DNA from: an uncultured Lachnospiraceae bacterium
GTDB lineage: Bacteria; Bacillota; Clostridia; Lachnospirales; Lachnospiraceae
Direction of reading: 5' to 3'
DNA: 64,000 nt
NCBI GenBank assembly: GCA_934899185.1
Contig: CAKXYI010000010.1
Span: forward strand, 15,018-79,017
Below are positions 54,826 through 63,966 of this stretch, one piece after another. The notes under the pieces were generated by a model, which had not been told where the DNA came from, searched no databases, and saw nothing but the letters and a program-made list of their open reading frames with translations. Both the position numbers and the translations under genes were made by a program. Numbering within the stretch: position 1 is the stretch's first letter; the number at the start of each line of letters is the position of its first letter.

Positions 54826-56724
54826 ATGCCAGTAATAGAAGAAACATATGATGTCGTTGTTGTCGGTGCGGGACATGCCGGATGTGAGGCTTCCCTTGCC
54901 GCAGCAAGACTTGGATTAAATACCATACTTTTTACGATCAGCATGGATAGTGTGGCTATGATGCCGTGCAATCCAAATATCGGAGGAAGTTCTAAAGGAC
55001 ATCTGGTAAGAGAAATCGATGCTCTTGGCGGACAAATGGGTATCAACATTGATCATACTTTTATCCAATCCAAGATGCTTAACAAATCCAAGGGTCCGGC
55101 AGTCCATTCTCTCCGTGCCCAGGCGGACAAGGCTTCCTATAGTATGGAGATGCGCAAGACTTTGCAAAATACCGAAAATCTTACCCTGCGTCAGGCAGAA
55201 GTATGTGAGATCATAGTAGAAGATGGAAAGATCACCGGTGTAAAGACTTTGTCCGGCGCCATCTATCACTGCAAGGCATGTGTTCTTTGTACCGGAACTT
55301 ATCTGAAAGCCCGTTGTCTTTATGGCGATGTGATCGAGCACACCGGGCCAAATGGTTTAAAGGCTGCCAATCATCTGACAGATTCCTTGGTGGAAAATGG
55401 TATTGAAATGTACCGCTTCAAAACAGGTACTCCGGCAAGAATAGACGGAAACACCATTGATTACGACAAAATGGAAGAACAGTTTGGAGATGAGAGAGTT
55501 GTTCCATTTTCCTTTACCACAGATCCGGAAGATGTGCAGATCGATCAGGTGTCCTGTTATCTGACTTATACAAACGAAAAGACACATGAGATCATCCGTG
55601 CAAATCTAGATCGTTCGCCGATGTATTCCGGTGTGATCGAAGGCACCGGTCCGAGATATTGTCCTTCCATTGAGGACAAGGTCGTAAAATTTGCTGACAA
55701 GAATAGGCACCAGTTGTTTGTAGAACCGGAAGGTCTCAATACCAATGAAATGTATATTGGTGGTATGAGTTCTTCACTCCCGGAAGATGTTCAGTATGCC
55801 ATGTATCATACGGTTCCGGGATTGGAACACGCAAGGATTGTCCGCAATGCTTATGCTATTGAATACGATTGTATCAATGCCAATCAACTTTATGCCACAC
55901 TTGAGTTTAAAAAGATAAAGGGGCTTTTTAGTGGTGGGCAGTTCAATGGCAGCAGTGGATATGAAGAAGCCGCCTGTCAGGGACTTCTTGCCGGTATCAA
56001 TGCTTCTCTTGAAATTTTAGGAAGAGAACAAGTCGTATTGGATCGTTCCGAAAGTTATATCGGTGTTTTGATCGATGACCTTGTGACAAAGGAAAACCAT
56101 GAGCCATATCGTATGATGACTTCCCGTGCAGAGTATCGTTTGCTTTTGCGCCAGGATAATGCGGATCTTCGCCTGACACCGATCGGTCATGGGATCGGTT
56201 TGATCTCTGATGAGCGTTTTGCTTGGGTAGAAGAAAAGCGACGTCTGATCGAAAAGGAGATTAAACGCGTGCATGGCGTTCATATCGGTGCCAATGAAAA
56301 AGTACAGACTTTTCTTGAATCACAGGGAAGCATACCTTTGAACTGTGGTGTGACTTTGGCAGATCTGATCCGTAGACCGGAACTGAATTATGAGTGTCTG
56401 GCGCCAATCGATCCGGAAAGACCTCTGCTTCATCCGGAAGTGAGAGAGCAGGTCAATATCCATATAAAGTATGAAGGCTATATCACAAGACAGCAAAAAC
56501 AGGTAGAGAACTTTAAAAAGATTGAGTCAAAAAAGATCCCGGATGATATTGATTATGAAATCGTTCCGAGTCTTCGTATTGAAGCCCGTCAGAAGTTGGA
56601 GGCACTTCGACCACTTAGTATAGGGCAGGCTTCCAGAATTTCCGGCGTATCACCTGCGGATATTTCTGTACTTTTGGTTTATCTGGAAAGTTATGATTAT
56701 AAGAAAAAACATAATATAGAGTAA
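54826..56724 (+). CDS. mnmG: tRNA uridine 5-carboxymethylaminomethyl modification enzyme MnmG (GidA)
   Basis: FAD-dependent partner of MnmE. 632 aa: the nucleotide-binding loop [19 protein letters not shown] at ~11-29, [23 protein letters not shown] near 46, [13 protein letters not shown] near 268, and the C-terminal GISPAD-type helix ([17 protein letters not shown]). Ribosome site AGGAAGG. The gene order mnmE, mnmG, rsmG follows. Confidence 0.98.
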   Translation: MPVIEETYDVVVVGAGHAGCEASLAAARLGLNTILFTISMDSVAMMPCNPNIGGSSKGHLVREIDALGGQMGINIDHTFIQSKMLNKSKGPAVHSLRAQADKASYSMEMRKTLQNTENLTLRQAEVCEIIVEDGKITGVKTLSGAIYHCKACVLCTGTYLKARCLYGDVIEHTGPNGLKAANHLTDSLVENGIEMYRFKTGTPARIDGNTIDYDKMEEQFGDERVVPFSFTTDPEDVQIDQVSCYLTYTNEKTHEIIRANLDRSPMYSGVIEGTGPRYCPSIEDKVVKFADKNRHQLFVEPEGLNTNEMYIGGMSSSLPEDVQYAMYHTVPGLEHARIVRNAYAIEYDCINANQLYATLEFKKIKGLFSGGQFNGSSGYEEAACQGLLAGINASLEILGREQVVLDRSESYIGVLIDDLVTKENHEPYRMMTSRAEYRLLLRQDNADLRLTPIGHGIGLISDERFAWVEEKRRLIEKEIKRVHGVHIGANEKVQTFLESQGSIPLNCGVTLADLIRRPELNYECLAPIDPERPLLHPEVREQVNIHIKYEGYITRQQKQVENFKKIESKKIPDDIDYEIVPSLRIEARQKLEALRPLSIGQASRISGVSPADISVLLVYLESYDYKKKHNIE

Positions 56725-56739
56725 AGATTGGAAAAGCGT

Positions 56740-57462
56740 ATGAATTATAATTTAGATCGATTTTATCATGGATTGCAGGAACTTGATATTAATTTATCAG
56801 AAGATCAGATCAAGCAGTTTCTTACTTATTATGAGATGCTGATAGAAAAAAATAAGGTCATGAATCTGACGGCAATCACAGAATTTGATGAGGTTGTGGA
56901 AAAACATTTCTTAGACAGTTTGTCTCTAGTTGAGATTGCAGATCTTCATCAATCTCAGAAAGTACTTGATCTTGGTACAGGCGCAGGTTTTCCGGGTATT
57001 CCGCTTAAGATTGCTTTTCCTGAACTTGAGATCACACTCATGGATTCCTTGAACAAACGTATTTTATTTTTGCAGGATGTTGTAAATGAACTTGGTCTGG
57101 AAAATGTTGAGGCAGTGCATGGCAGGGCAGAAGAAGCAGCGCGCAACAAGAATTACAGAGAGCAGTTTGATCTATGCCTATCGCGTGCAGTCGCTAATAT
57201 TTCGACTTTGTCAGAATATTGCCTACCATTTGTAAAAATAGGAGGAACCTTTATCTCTTACAAGTCATCAAACATTGATGAGGAGTTGGATCAGGGAAAG
57301 AAAGGTATTTATCTTTTGGGTGGAAAAGTTTCGGACGTGCACAAATTCTCTTTGCCGGATTCTGATCTGCAAAGATCTTTTGTAGTCATTCAAAAAGAAA
57401 AGAAAACACCAAAGACTTATCCGAGAAAAGCGGGAACGCCTTCCAAGGATCCATTACATTAA
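56740..57462 (+). CDS. rsmG: 16S rRNA (guanine527-N7)-methyltransferase RsmG (GidB)
   Basis: 240 aa. The SAM-binding loop is VLDLGTGAGFPGIPLKIAFP (residues ~66-85), and SRAVANISTLSEYCLPFVKIGG near 145 is the family signature. Methylates the 530 loop of 16S rRNA; loss gives low-level streptomycin resistance in other bacteria. The ATG at 56740 is preferred over a TTG at 56728. The stop is followed by a bidirectional terminator, so the origin-side operon ends here. Confidence 0.96.
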   Translation: MNYNLDRFYHGLQELDINLSEDQIKQFLTYYEMLIEKNKVMNLTAITEFDEVVEKHFLDSLSLVEIADLHQSQKVLDLGTGAGFPGIPLKIAFPELEITLMDSLNKRILFLQDVVNELGLENVEAVHGRAEEAARNKNYREQFDLCLSRAVANISTLSEYCLPFVKIGGTFISYKSSNIDEELDQGKKGIYLLGGKVSDVHKFSLPDSDLQRSFVVIQKEKKTPKTYPRKAGTPSKDPLH

Positions 57463-57470
57463 AGATATAA

Positions 57471-57504
57471 AAAATGGGATAAGAGGTAATTCTTATCCCA
57501 TTTT
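57471..57504. terminator. Bidirectional terminator between rsmG and the zinc-ribbon/HTH gene
   Basis: AAAATGGGATAAGA and TCTTATCCCATTTT form a 14-bp perfect stem around GGTAAT, with A- and T-rich flanks on both sides. Confidence 0.9.
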
Positions 57505-57506
57505 TA

Positions 57507-57896
57507 TTATTCTAAGAAACGCATACGATCGTCTTCCTGACTTTTGAAATCCGGTGTAAGTTGGATTTTTTTATTGTTGTAATTCATGAGACGCATACAA
57601 TCCGGACAGAGTGTTCCGAAAGAAACCGGCTTGCCACAGCGTTGGCATTTGGTGCCAACGATCTGTGTATCTTTTTCTGCATATTCGATACGTCCCTCTT
57701 TGATCCAGTTTCTCACTTTCTTTATAGAAATATGAAAATGATCTGCTACCATATATTCATTTACAACATTGGATCGAATGTAATCCTTCACACGCATAAA
57801 GAGGTCTTCCTCCTGACAATGCGGACAGACATCGCCCTCATAATCAGCGGATAATAATTTGTGACAGATTTTGCATTCCTTTGTATTTTCTATCAT
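57507..57896 (-). CDS. Zinc-ribbon protein with a central helix-turn-helix, YvyF-like
   Basis: 129 aa. Two cysteine clusters flank the middle: CKICHKLL with CPHC near the N-terminus (residues ~8-28) and CQRCGKPVSFGTLCPDC near ~85-101. Between them, VKDYIRSNVVNEYMVADHFHISIKKVRNWIKEGRIEY reads as a helix-turn-helix, as in the flagellar-operon protein YvyF (TIGR03826). No flagellar genes are near, so a flagellar link is not supported here. The start could be 57896 or 57902. Confidence 0.7.
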   Translation of the reverse strand: MIENTKECKICHKLLSADYEGDVCPHCQEEDLFMRVKDYIRSNVVNEYMVADHFHISIKKVRNWIKEGRIEYAEKDTQIVGTKCQRCGKPVSFGTLCPDCMRLMNYNNKKIQLTPDFKSQEDDRMRFLE

Positions 57897-57933
57897 AAGC
57901 ATGTCCCATCTTGTGTAGGTCAATCGTGTTACT

Positions 57934-58875
57934 TTATGCCAGATAATTCTGAATGATCTTCAGGCATTGATCCGGTACTTCTAACATTGGAAGTAATTTT
58001 GAATTGGAAATGTATGTGACATCGATCGAATGATTTTTCTTTACATATTCTTCTGCGATGCTGATGGCTTTCTTCCGGTCTGTACTCTCTATGATGTGGA
58101 GATTGTCTTTGTCTGTGATGGCTCTTGTCACATCCACGTTTGTGTAAGAACATTTTTTGCTGGCATATAAAAATCTGCCATTGCTCTTGCGGATGTGTGC
58201 AGACTGATAATACAGATCTGTAAATTTCTTGTTGTCCTGTAGTGGGCGGCTCAGATACTTTTTATCAAAGATCGAACGGATATGATCTTCACTGACATAA
58301 AAGTTGTAGAGGGCTGTTCCGACTAGTGGTGCAAACAGGATTTTTTTGATCGCCATCTGCAAATGGTTAGTCTCCATCTTCATCTGATGGATATCAGATG
58401 GATTGATCAAAATGATCTGATCGAAAAGATCAGGATTCATTTGATTTGCCATGATGGCGATGGATGAAGCATCCGCGCTTGTAATGACATTTGTCTTTTC
58501 GCCGATCACATCTTGGATAAAGGAGGTCAGCAACTGCACATACAAAAAATTCGTATAGGTAAGTGATGGCTTGTCTGATCTGCCACATCCGAGAAGATCC
58601 AGTGTGTAGACGGTGTGATCCTTTTCTATTTTTTTCAGAATCTTGGACCATTCATAACCGGAACTGATGGTGTCTAGATTGTGGAGCAGGAGGAGAGGTG
58701 CGCCCTGACCCTGCCTGGTGTAATAGATACGACCATATTTAAAATCATAAAAATCACCCTTTGTCGTAGAACAAAGGTTTTTTTCTTTTGCATGATAATC
58801 GATTGCTGTGTTGGTAGCATAAAGAGCAGCCGTTGCAGCAAGCAGTGTTTTTAATAAGGAATGTTTTTTACCCAT
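57934..58875 (-). CDS. Membrane-anchored alpha/beta-hydrolase-fold protein lacking catalytic residues
   Basis: 313 aa: N-terminal membrane anchor (LLKTLLAATAALYATNTA), then an alpha/beta-hydrolase domain. The fold signs are clear: APLLLLHNLDTISSGYEWSKIL, TLDLLGCGRSDKP and FDQIILINPS. The nucleophile elbow, normally G-x-S-x-G, reads SADAS, with aspartate in place of the serine. The C-terminal catalytic histidine region, normally GHLPHLE-P, reads KLLPMLEVP, with leucine in place of histidine. Either this is an Asp-nucleophile enzyme or a pseudoenzyme; the missing histidine favours the latter. Confidence 0.78.
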   Translation of the reverse strand: MGKKHSLLKTLLAATAALYATNTAIDYHAKEKNLCSTTKGDFYDFKYGRIYYTRQGQGAPLLLLHNLDTISSGYEWSKILKKIEKDHTVYTLDLLGCGRSDKPSLTYTNFLYVQLLTSFIQDVIGEKTNVITSADASSIAIMANQMNPDLFDQIILINPSDIHQMKMETNHLQMAIKKILFAPLVGTALYNFYVSEDHIRSIFDKKYLSRPLQDNKKFTDLYYQSAHIRKSNGRFLYASKKCSYTNVDVTRAITDKDNLHIIESTDRKKAISIAEEYVKKNHSIDVTYISNSKLLPMLEVPDQCLKIIQNYLA

Positions 58876-59175
58876 AATAGATCTCCCTAGATTTTCTAAT
58901 ACTATTATTTTTTATTATAGTGTACTTTATGCATCTTATCAAATATTTTCTGAAAACTTTTTAAATTTTTAAATAATTTATTTTACTTTGTTAGGATTGA
59001 ATTCTTGCAATGCTAAGTCATAATATTATAGAATATAGGTGGAGTTAGATATACTAATTAGGTATTATTTGTAATAATTGCATATATGTAAAATAAAGAA
59101 TAAATGTCATATATGTAATATTTAACACGGTAGTGTATTAACGTAATGAAATATTTACAGATCAAAGGATAAGGT
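58876..59175. other. AT-rich intergenic stretch with a repeated 11-mer
   Basis: About 300 bp between two divergent genes. CATATATGTAA occurs at 59081-59091 and again at 59108-59118. No RNA gene or operator with clear symmetry is seen. It must hold the divergent promoters of the hydrolase and coiled-coil genes. Confidence 0.5.
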
Positions 59176-59625
59176 ATGGTTTACGAATTTCTAAAGAAGC
59201 AGCAGGAAGAACTGATCGCTAAAAAAATAGAACTGGATGAGGACTATGAATTAGTCCTTAGCAAAATAAAAGAAAATGAAAAATTCTTAGATCTTTTGGA
59301 TGAGGAGGATAGTTCTTATTTCTCTGATTTCACACCAAGAGATATCAATCAAAAAAATAAGTCCCATATACAGGAACTGCAACAATTACTAGTAGGCTTG
59401 AATCAGGATAAAATAAATCTTTCCGCAGAGATAGACAGAGTGCATGAAAAATTATCTGACTGCGAAAAAGCATTGGAAGAGATAAAGAATACCAAGAATA
59501 GTCAAGAGCAGTTGAAGGATGTTTCACATGAAAAAGAATTAAAAACGATTTCTTCCTATATTATAAATGATCCGAGAAGGGCAAAGTTAGAACTGGATCA
59601 CTATATCAGTAAGTATATGTCTTGA
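59176..59625 (+). CDS. Coiled-coil protein of unknown function
   Basis: 149 aa, nearly all helical and charged, with heptad patterns at residues ~5-40 and ~65-120. No membrane helix, cysteine cluster or enzymatic motif. The C-terminus, ISSYIINDPRRAKLELDHYISKYMS, is more ordered and might be a binding region. A weak AAAGGA precedes the ATG. It has its own terminator. The name cannot be assigned; being a structural partner of a membrane or sensory protein is conceivable but unsupported. Confidence 0.7.
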   Translation: MVYEFLKKQQEELIAKKIELDEDYELVLSKIKENEKFLDLLDEEDSSYFSDFTPRDINQKNKSHIQELQQLLVGLNQDKINLSAEIDRVHEKLSDCEKALEEIKNTKNSQEQLKDVSHEKELKTISSYIINDPRRAKLELDHYISKYMS

Positions 59626-59631
59626 TATATT

Positions 59632-59671
59632 ATGAGGGTAAACGGTCGAATAACGTTTACCCTCATTTTTT
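59632..59671. terminator. Bidirectional terminator after the coiled-coil gene
   Basis: ATGAGGGTAAACG and CGTTTACCCTCAT (12-13 bp stem, nine-base loop) are followed by TTTTT on the plus strand; the convergent membrane-protein gene ends in the tail. Confidence 0.88.
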
Positions 59672-60323
59672 ATTTATTCTGTTTTTCATAGATGCGTACA
59701 AGCCTTGGTCGGTTATACCTTTGGATCATAACAAATATACTATCAAAAAGGGTGGCAAAGATTGCCGTGATCAGGAATACCGGTAAGGCACCAAAAGGTA
59801 TGGTAAAGAAAATTGACAAGATACTAAATAGCATAATAAGTTCATGCACAAGTTCTGCGTGACACATATTATTGATGACCTCTTGTATGCTATGTAGTTT
59901 TAAAGAAAATTGGCTTGGATCAAAGACCATGACATGAGTCTTCCATTGCTTTACTTTGATCCTCTTGTATAGTTTTGTCTCCCATGTCTTTGGTTGAAAC
60001 CACCATATCTGGTAGTTATATTTGTGATGAAACAGGAGGGTTAGTATAAGAGGAGACAGCAGTCTTATCATGATATGATAACTTGTTGTAAAAAATGTGA
60101 TGGCAAGCGATTCTATCCAGCCAATCTGTAAATGAAGATAGAGCATGGTAAATAGAATTGTTCCGAGCAGCGCGATAACAAGAGAGATTGAGACTATTCC
60201 TGGCCATGGACTGTAAAACTCATCTTTTTTATTCTTTATGAAAGTCATATACACTCCTAATCCTATAATAGTTAATGGTAGTATAGATATATCTTCTACA
60301 AACTGATTCCAGATAGAAACCAT
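59670..60323 (-). CDS. CrtO-like membrane protein (glycosyl-diaponeurosporenoate acyltransferase family)
   Basis: 217 aa with about five membrane helices. The second half matches the pattern I recall for this family: KVKQWKTHV, then an AELVHE region (residues ~155-165) and the strongly conserved IQRYNRPRLVRIYEK at the C-terminus. In Staphylococcus aureus the family member CrtO acylates a carotenoid; in Clostridia such proteins are common without carotenoid genes, so the true substrate is probably another lipid. The typical CRAELVHW reads CHAELVHE here, changing conserved positions. Confidence in the family is moderate. Confidence 0.55.
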   Translation of the reverse strand: MVSIWNQFVEDISILPLTIIGLGVYMTFIKNKKDEFYSPWPGIVSISLVIALLGTILFTMLYLHLQIGWIESLAITFFTTSYHIMIRLLSPLILTLLFHHKYNYQIWWFQPKTWETKLYKRIKVKQWKTHVMVFDPSQFSLKLHSIQEVINNMCHAELVHELIMLFSILSIFFTIPFGALPVFLITAIFATLFDSIFVMIQRYNRPRLVRIYEKQNK

Positions 60324-60452
60324 ATTTTCTTATGATGATATTATTATTCAGATTCTTTTACATTTACTTTATTATAGAAAAAATTATACACTATGACAAT
60401 ATTTAAAATAAAAAATATTTATGGAACACTAGATATAGTCACTATGGATGAG

Positions 60453-60470
60453 ATGTTTCACGTGAAACAT
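60453..60470. promoter_or_regulatory. parS centromere site 1
   Basis: Perfect 16-bp palindrome TGTTTCACGTGAAACA at 60454-60469 (extended by A and T to 18 bp), identical to the ParB binding site of Firmicutes. Confidence 0.97.
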
Positions 60471-60563
60471 TTTTTATATATAGACTTATCCACAAAAAAA
60501 GACCACAATATTTAGTGTTGATAATGGAATAAACTCCAGATGATTTTACTATATCTTGTAAAA

Positions 60564-60581
60564 ATGTTTCACGTGAAACAT
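60564..60581. promoter_or_regulatory. parS centromere site 2
   Basis: The same perfect palindrome at 60565-60580, centred 111 bp from site 1. Confidence 0.97.
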
Positions 60582-60747
60582 TACAATGTGGATAATGTGA
60601 ATAGACAATATCTAGTATTTTATCAAGTGAAAGGCTTGATTTTACAAGGAAAAATCGCTTTTTAAAGTTCTGTAAAAGTGCTATAATTAGTATCGTTGTA
60701 AATAAGAATGTACGATAAGAAAATAGAAAGAAAAGGAGTTTCATCAG

Positions 60748-61518
60748 ATGGGAAGAATCATCGCGATTGCAAATCAGAAGGGTGGAGTTGGTAAGACAAC
60801 GACATCTATAAATTTGTCTGCATGTCTGGCAGAGTTGGGTAAGAAGGTATTGGTTATTGATTTGGATCCGCAGGGAAATACGACCAGTGGATTTGGTATT
60901 GATAAAGAAGAGATGGACAATACAGTTTATGAGTTGATGCTGGGAGAATGTTCCATTCGCGAAAGTATGACAAAAGTGGAAAATATTGAGCATTTATCTT
61001 TGATTCCATCTAATGTAAACTTAGCAGGTGCGGAGATCGAATTGCTGGGTATCAATGAAAAAGAATATATTTTAAAGAATGCAGTAGATTACATTCGCGA
61101 CGATTATGATTTTATCATTATTGATTGTCCGCCATCATTGAACATGCTTACAGTCAATGCCATGACAACAGCAGATTCTATTCTTGTTCCGATTCAGTGT
61201 GAGTATTATGCATTGGAAGGAATCAGTCAGTTGATCCATACGATTGATCTGGTACAGGAAAGATTGAATGCAAATCTTAAGATTGATGGTGTGGTATTTA
61301 CCATGTACGATGCAAGAACAAATCTCTCATCGGATGTTGTAGATACTGTTAAAGAAAATCTGAATGCTACGGTTTATCAGACGATCATTCCTAGAAATGT
61401 TCGTTTGGCAGAGGCTCCTTCTCATGGACTGCCGATCAATCTTTACGATTCAAAGTCTTCCGGAGCAGAGAGTTATCGTAATTTGGCAAAGGAAATTATT
61501 GAGAGAAAGGATGTCTAG
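60748..61518 (+). CDS. parA: Chromosome partitioning ATPase ParA (Soj)
   Basis: 256 aa. The deviant Walker A is ANQKGGVGKTTTSINLSACLAEL (residues ~7-29), followed by VIDLDPQGNTTSGFG and the Walker B region FIIIDCPPSLNMLTVNAM near 125. It uses the ParB-parS complex to segregate the origin and in B. subtilis also regulates DnaA. DnaA boxes in the upstream region fit such crosstalk. Ribosome site AAAGGAG. It is followed by parB after about two bases. Confidence 0.97.
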   Translation: MGRIIAIANQKGGVGKTTTSINLSACLAELGKKVLVIDLDPQGNTTSGFGIDKEEMDNTVYELMLGECSIRESMTKVENIEHLSLIPSNVNLAGAEIELLGINEKEYILKNAVDYIRDDYDFIIIDCPPSLNMLTVNAMTTADSILVPIQCEYYALEGISQLIHTIDLVQERLNANLKIDGVVFTMYDARTNLSSDVVDTVKENLNATVYQTIIPRNVRLAEAPSHGLPINLYDSKSSGAESYRNLAKEIIERKDV

Positions 61519-61520
61519 GC

Positions 61521-62435
61521 ATGGCAGCAAAAAAAGGATTAGGTAAAGGATTAGATTCCTTGATTCCAAGTAAACCAATAGAAAGTGCAAAAGAAGTATC
61601 AGATCAGAATGCGGTAGAAAATGCAAAAGCAATGGTAAGCATTGACAAGATTGAGCCAAATGCAGAGCAGCCACGAAAAGCATTTGATGAAGATGCTTTG
61701 ATGGAGTTAGCAGATTCTATCAAACAGCATGGTGTCTTATCACCACTCTGGGTTCATGAAGTAAAGAATGGAAAAGATTCTTATTATGAGATTATTGCCG
61801 GTGAGCGTAGATGGCGTGCAGCAAAGAAAGCAGGATTGAAAGAAGTACCTGTTATTGTCATGAATCTTTCAGAGCAGGAAATCGTTGAGATTTCCTTGAT
61901 CGAGAATATCCAGCGTGAGGACTTAAATCCGATTGAGGAAGCCCTTGCTTATAAGAAACTTTTGGATGAGTTCAATCTGAAGCAGGACGAAGTAGCGGAG
62001 CGCGTGTCCAAGAGCAGAACTGCCGTTACCAACTCTATGCGTCTTTTGAAGTTGGATGAGCGTGTACAGCAGATGGTCATTGACGAAATGCTTTCTACCG
62101 GTCATGCCAGAGCCATTCTTGGTATTACAGATAAGGATAAGCAGTTTGATTTTGCACAGCGCGTTTTTGATGAAAAACTCAGCGTGCGTGATGTAGAAAA
62201 AGAAGTAAAGCGTCTGCAAAATGAAAAAGACAGTGACAAGGTAAAAGAGCCAAAGATCGATCCGAGACTTGAGGCTATTTATGCTGAATTGCAGGAACAG
62301 ATGAAAAAGACACTGGGTACAAAGGTAACCATCGTGCCAAAAGACAACAAAAAGGGTAGAGTAGAGATCGAGTATTACTCACAGGATGAGTTGGATCGTA
62401 TCGTAGGTCTGTTTCAGTCTATCCGTCATGAATAG
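61521..62435 (+). CDS. parB: Chromosome partitioning protein ParB (Spo0J)
   Basis: 304-aa CTP-dependent sliding clamp that loads at parS. The N-terminal start is KKGLGKGLDSLIPS; the CTP-binding region contains VHEVKNGKDSYYEIIAGERRWRAAKKAG (GERRWRA box near residue 93); the helix-turn-helix for parS is KQDEVAERVSKSRTAVTNSMRLLKLD (~155-180). The C-terminal dimer domain ends at VGLFQSIRHE. It lies directly after parA; two parS sites are nearby. Confidence 0.97.
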   Translation: MAAKKGLGKGLDSLIPSKPIESAKEVSDQNAVENAKAMVSIDKIEPNAEQPRKAFDEDALMELADSIKQHGVLSPLWVHEVKNGKDSYYEIIAGERRWRAAKKAGLKEVPVIVMNLSEQEIVEISLIENIQREDLNPIEEALAYKKLLDEFNLKQDEVAERVSKSRTAVTNSMRLLKLDERVQQMVIDEMLSTGHARAILGITDKDKQFDFAQRVFDEKLSVRDVEKEVKRLQNEKDSDKVKEPKIDPRLEAIYAELQEQMKKTLGTKVTIVPKDNKKGRVEIEYYSQDELDRIVGLFQSIRHE

Positions 62436-62480
62436 AACAAATGTTCTATAAAATACAAAGAAGGAAAAGTTGGTGTTATT

Positions 62481-62978
62481 ATGTTTGAAGAATATTTAGG
62501 AATCAGTACCGATTATGTTGTCATTGGCATGGCAGCAGTTATCTTGCTTTTGATCATCCTCATGATCATCAATGTCGTGCAGATGAGCAAGTTGAAAAAA
62601 AGATATGCGATCTTTATGAGTGGAAAAAATGCTAAGTCATTGGAAGACACACTTGTATATCGTCTGGAACAGGTAGATGAACTGATCGAGAATAATGCAG
62701 CAAATGAGAGAAACATTGATGCTTTGTTTAAGAGAATGAAGTTTGGTTTCCAGAAGTATGGACTCATCAAGTATGATGCTTTTCAGGAGATGGGAGGAAA
62801 ACTTTCTTTTTCTCTTGCCATGTTAAATGAGAAGAATGACGGATTTGTCCTCAATGCTGTTCACAGTCGTGAGGGCTGTTATACATATGTAAAAGAGATC
62901 ATCGACGGCAATTCCATCATTACACTTGCAGAGGAAGAACAACAGGCTCTCGATGCTGCACTCGAGAGCAACAAGTAA
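62481..62978 (+). CDS. DUF4446 family membrane-anchored protein
   Basis: 165 aa. One membrane helix at residues ~13-37 (VVIGMAAVILLLIILMIINVV), then a helical stretch with LKKRYAIFMSGKNAKSLEDTL and a C-terminal domain with MKFGFQKYGLIKYDAFQEMGGKLSFSLAMLNEKNDGFVLNAVHSREGCYTYVKEI. This is the DUF4446 pattern, conserved downstream of parB in Clostridia. Function unknown; the conserved location suggests a link to chromosome organisation or cell division. Confidence 0.88.
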   Translation: MFEEYLGISTDYVVIGMAAVILLLIILMIINVVQMSKLKKRYAIFMSGKNAKSLEDTLVYRLEQVDELIENNAANERNIDALFKRMKFGFQKYGLIKYDAFQEMGGKLSFSLAMLNEKNDGFVLNAVHSREGCYTYVKEIIDGNSIITLAEEEQQALDAALESNK

Positions 62979-62993
62979 GGAAAGTAGAAATTT

Positions 62994-63860
62994 ATGCATA
63001 GTTATTTACAGGCGATTGGATTTTCCAATATTACAAAAGACGAACTGGATCATTTGATCTATGAAGCGATACGCAAGCCTGATAGCCATGAAGTAGCCCT
63101 GGATTCTGATGGAAATGAATTTGTAGAACTTGATCTTGAAGTGTGTGAACACACAGGGATTGCCATTCGTGGTGTATATGATACGGATGACAATTTCAAA
63201 GTAGATTATTATTTTCCTTATTGTAAGGGCGGTAATTTTTCTACAGATGCGGAACTGGAGATCATCAAGCAATCGGATAAAGAAAGTTATCAGGGATTTT
63301 GTGATGAGATGCGGCTTGGTGTAAATCTGATCTTTTACCTGCAGAATGCGATCGAGTATCTGCAAAAGTCCAGTCATGGATATGATGGAGATCGTTTTCG
63401 CAGATCTTATCTGACGGGACTTTCACTGGAGGGAAAGATATTGCTTCCGGTGGCAGAGCCTACCGTAAATAAGACAGATAAAAAGGCGACAGATCGTACT
63501 TCACTCGTGGCGGCAGCAAGAGAAGGGGATGAGGATGCAATCGAGAGTCTGACCATTGATGATATGGATACCTATTCCATGATATCAAAGCGTGTCACAA
63601 AGGAAGATGTTTACAGCATTGTAAAGACAACCTTTATGCCATATGGTATTGAGAGCGATAAATTTGCTGTGATCGGTCAAATAAAAGAGTTCCATAAATT
63701 AACAAATTATGTTACCATGGAAGAGTTGTATGTGATGCATCTGGAAAGTAATGATCTGGAGTTTGATGTTTGCATCAATGCAAAAGATCTATTGGGACTC
63801 CCGGAGGTTGGTCGCAGATTTAAGGGCAACATCTGGATGCAGGGAACCGTAGAGTTTTAA
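62994..63860 (+). CDS. DUF3881 family protein
   Basis: 288 aa, cytoplasmic. MHSYLQAIGFSNITKDELDHLI at the N-terminus, the middle VDYYFPYCKGG and the late YSIVKTTFMPYGIESDKFAVIGQI and LPEVGRRFKGNIWMQG fit DUF3881, a family I know only from Lachnospiraceae and related Clostridia. Function unknown. It follows DUF4446 after 15 bp, probably in the parA-parB-DUF4446-DUF3881 unit. A weak hairpin (63873-63892) follows. Confidence 0.85.
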   Translation: MHSYLQAIGFSNITKDELDHLIYEAIRKPDSHEVALDSDGNEFVELDLEVCEHTGIAIRGVYDTDDNFKVDYYFPYCKGGNFSTDAELEIIKQSDKESYQGFCDEMRLGVNLIFYLQNAIEYLQKSSHGYDGDRFRRSYLTGLSLEGKILLPVAEPTVNKTDKKATDRTSLVAAAREGDEDAIESLTIDDMDTYSMISKRVTKEDVYSIVKTTFMPYGIESDKFAVIGQIKEFHKLTNYVTMEELYVMHLESNDLEFDVCINAKDLLGLPEVGRRFKGNIWMQGTVEF

Positions 63861-63872
63861 TTTAATAAAAAG

Positions 63873-63892
63873 GTCTGTTTTGGCAGACCTGT
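63873..63892 (+). terminator. Weak terminator-like hairpin after the DUF3881 gene
   Basis: AGGTCTG and CAGACCT pair around TTTTGG, with a modest T-containing tail. Confidence 0.5.
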
Positions 63893-63966
63893 ATTTGTTC
63901 TCTTAGTTAAATGGATATAACAAGCGCCTCCTAAGAGAAAGCCGAGGCATTCCCCAAAGGGAAAAA

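Larger units (their letters stand above)
60324..60747. other. parS/DnaA-box region upstream of parA
   Basis: A 424-bp gene-free stretch. It contains two perfect parS sites (listed separately) and two perfect DnaA boxes, TTATCCACA at 60486-60494 and TGTGGATAA at 60587-60595, each placed just downstream of a parS. The parA promoter and AAAGGAG ribosome site lie at its right end. Confidence 0.85.

Noticed and set aside
60442..60993. Minus-strand open frame of 183 codons over the parS region and parA start
   Set aside because: It lies antisense to parA and across two parS sites; composition is that of a shadow frame and no ribosome site precedes it.
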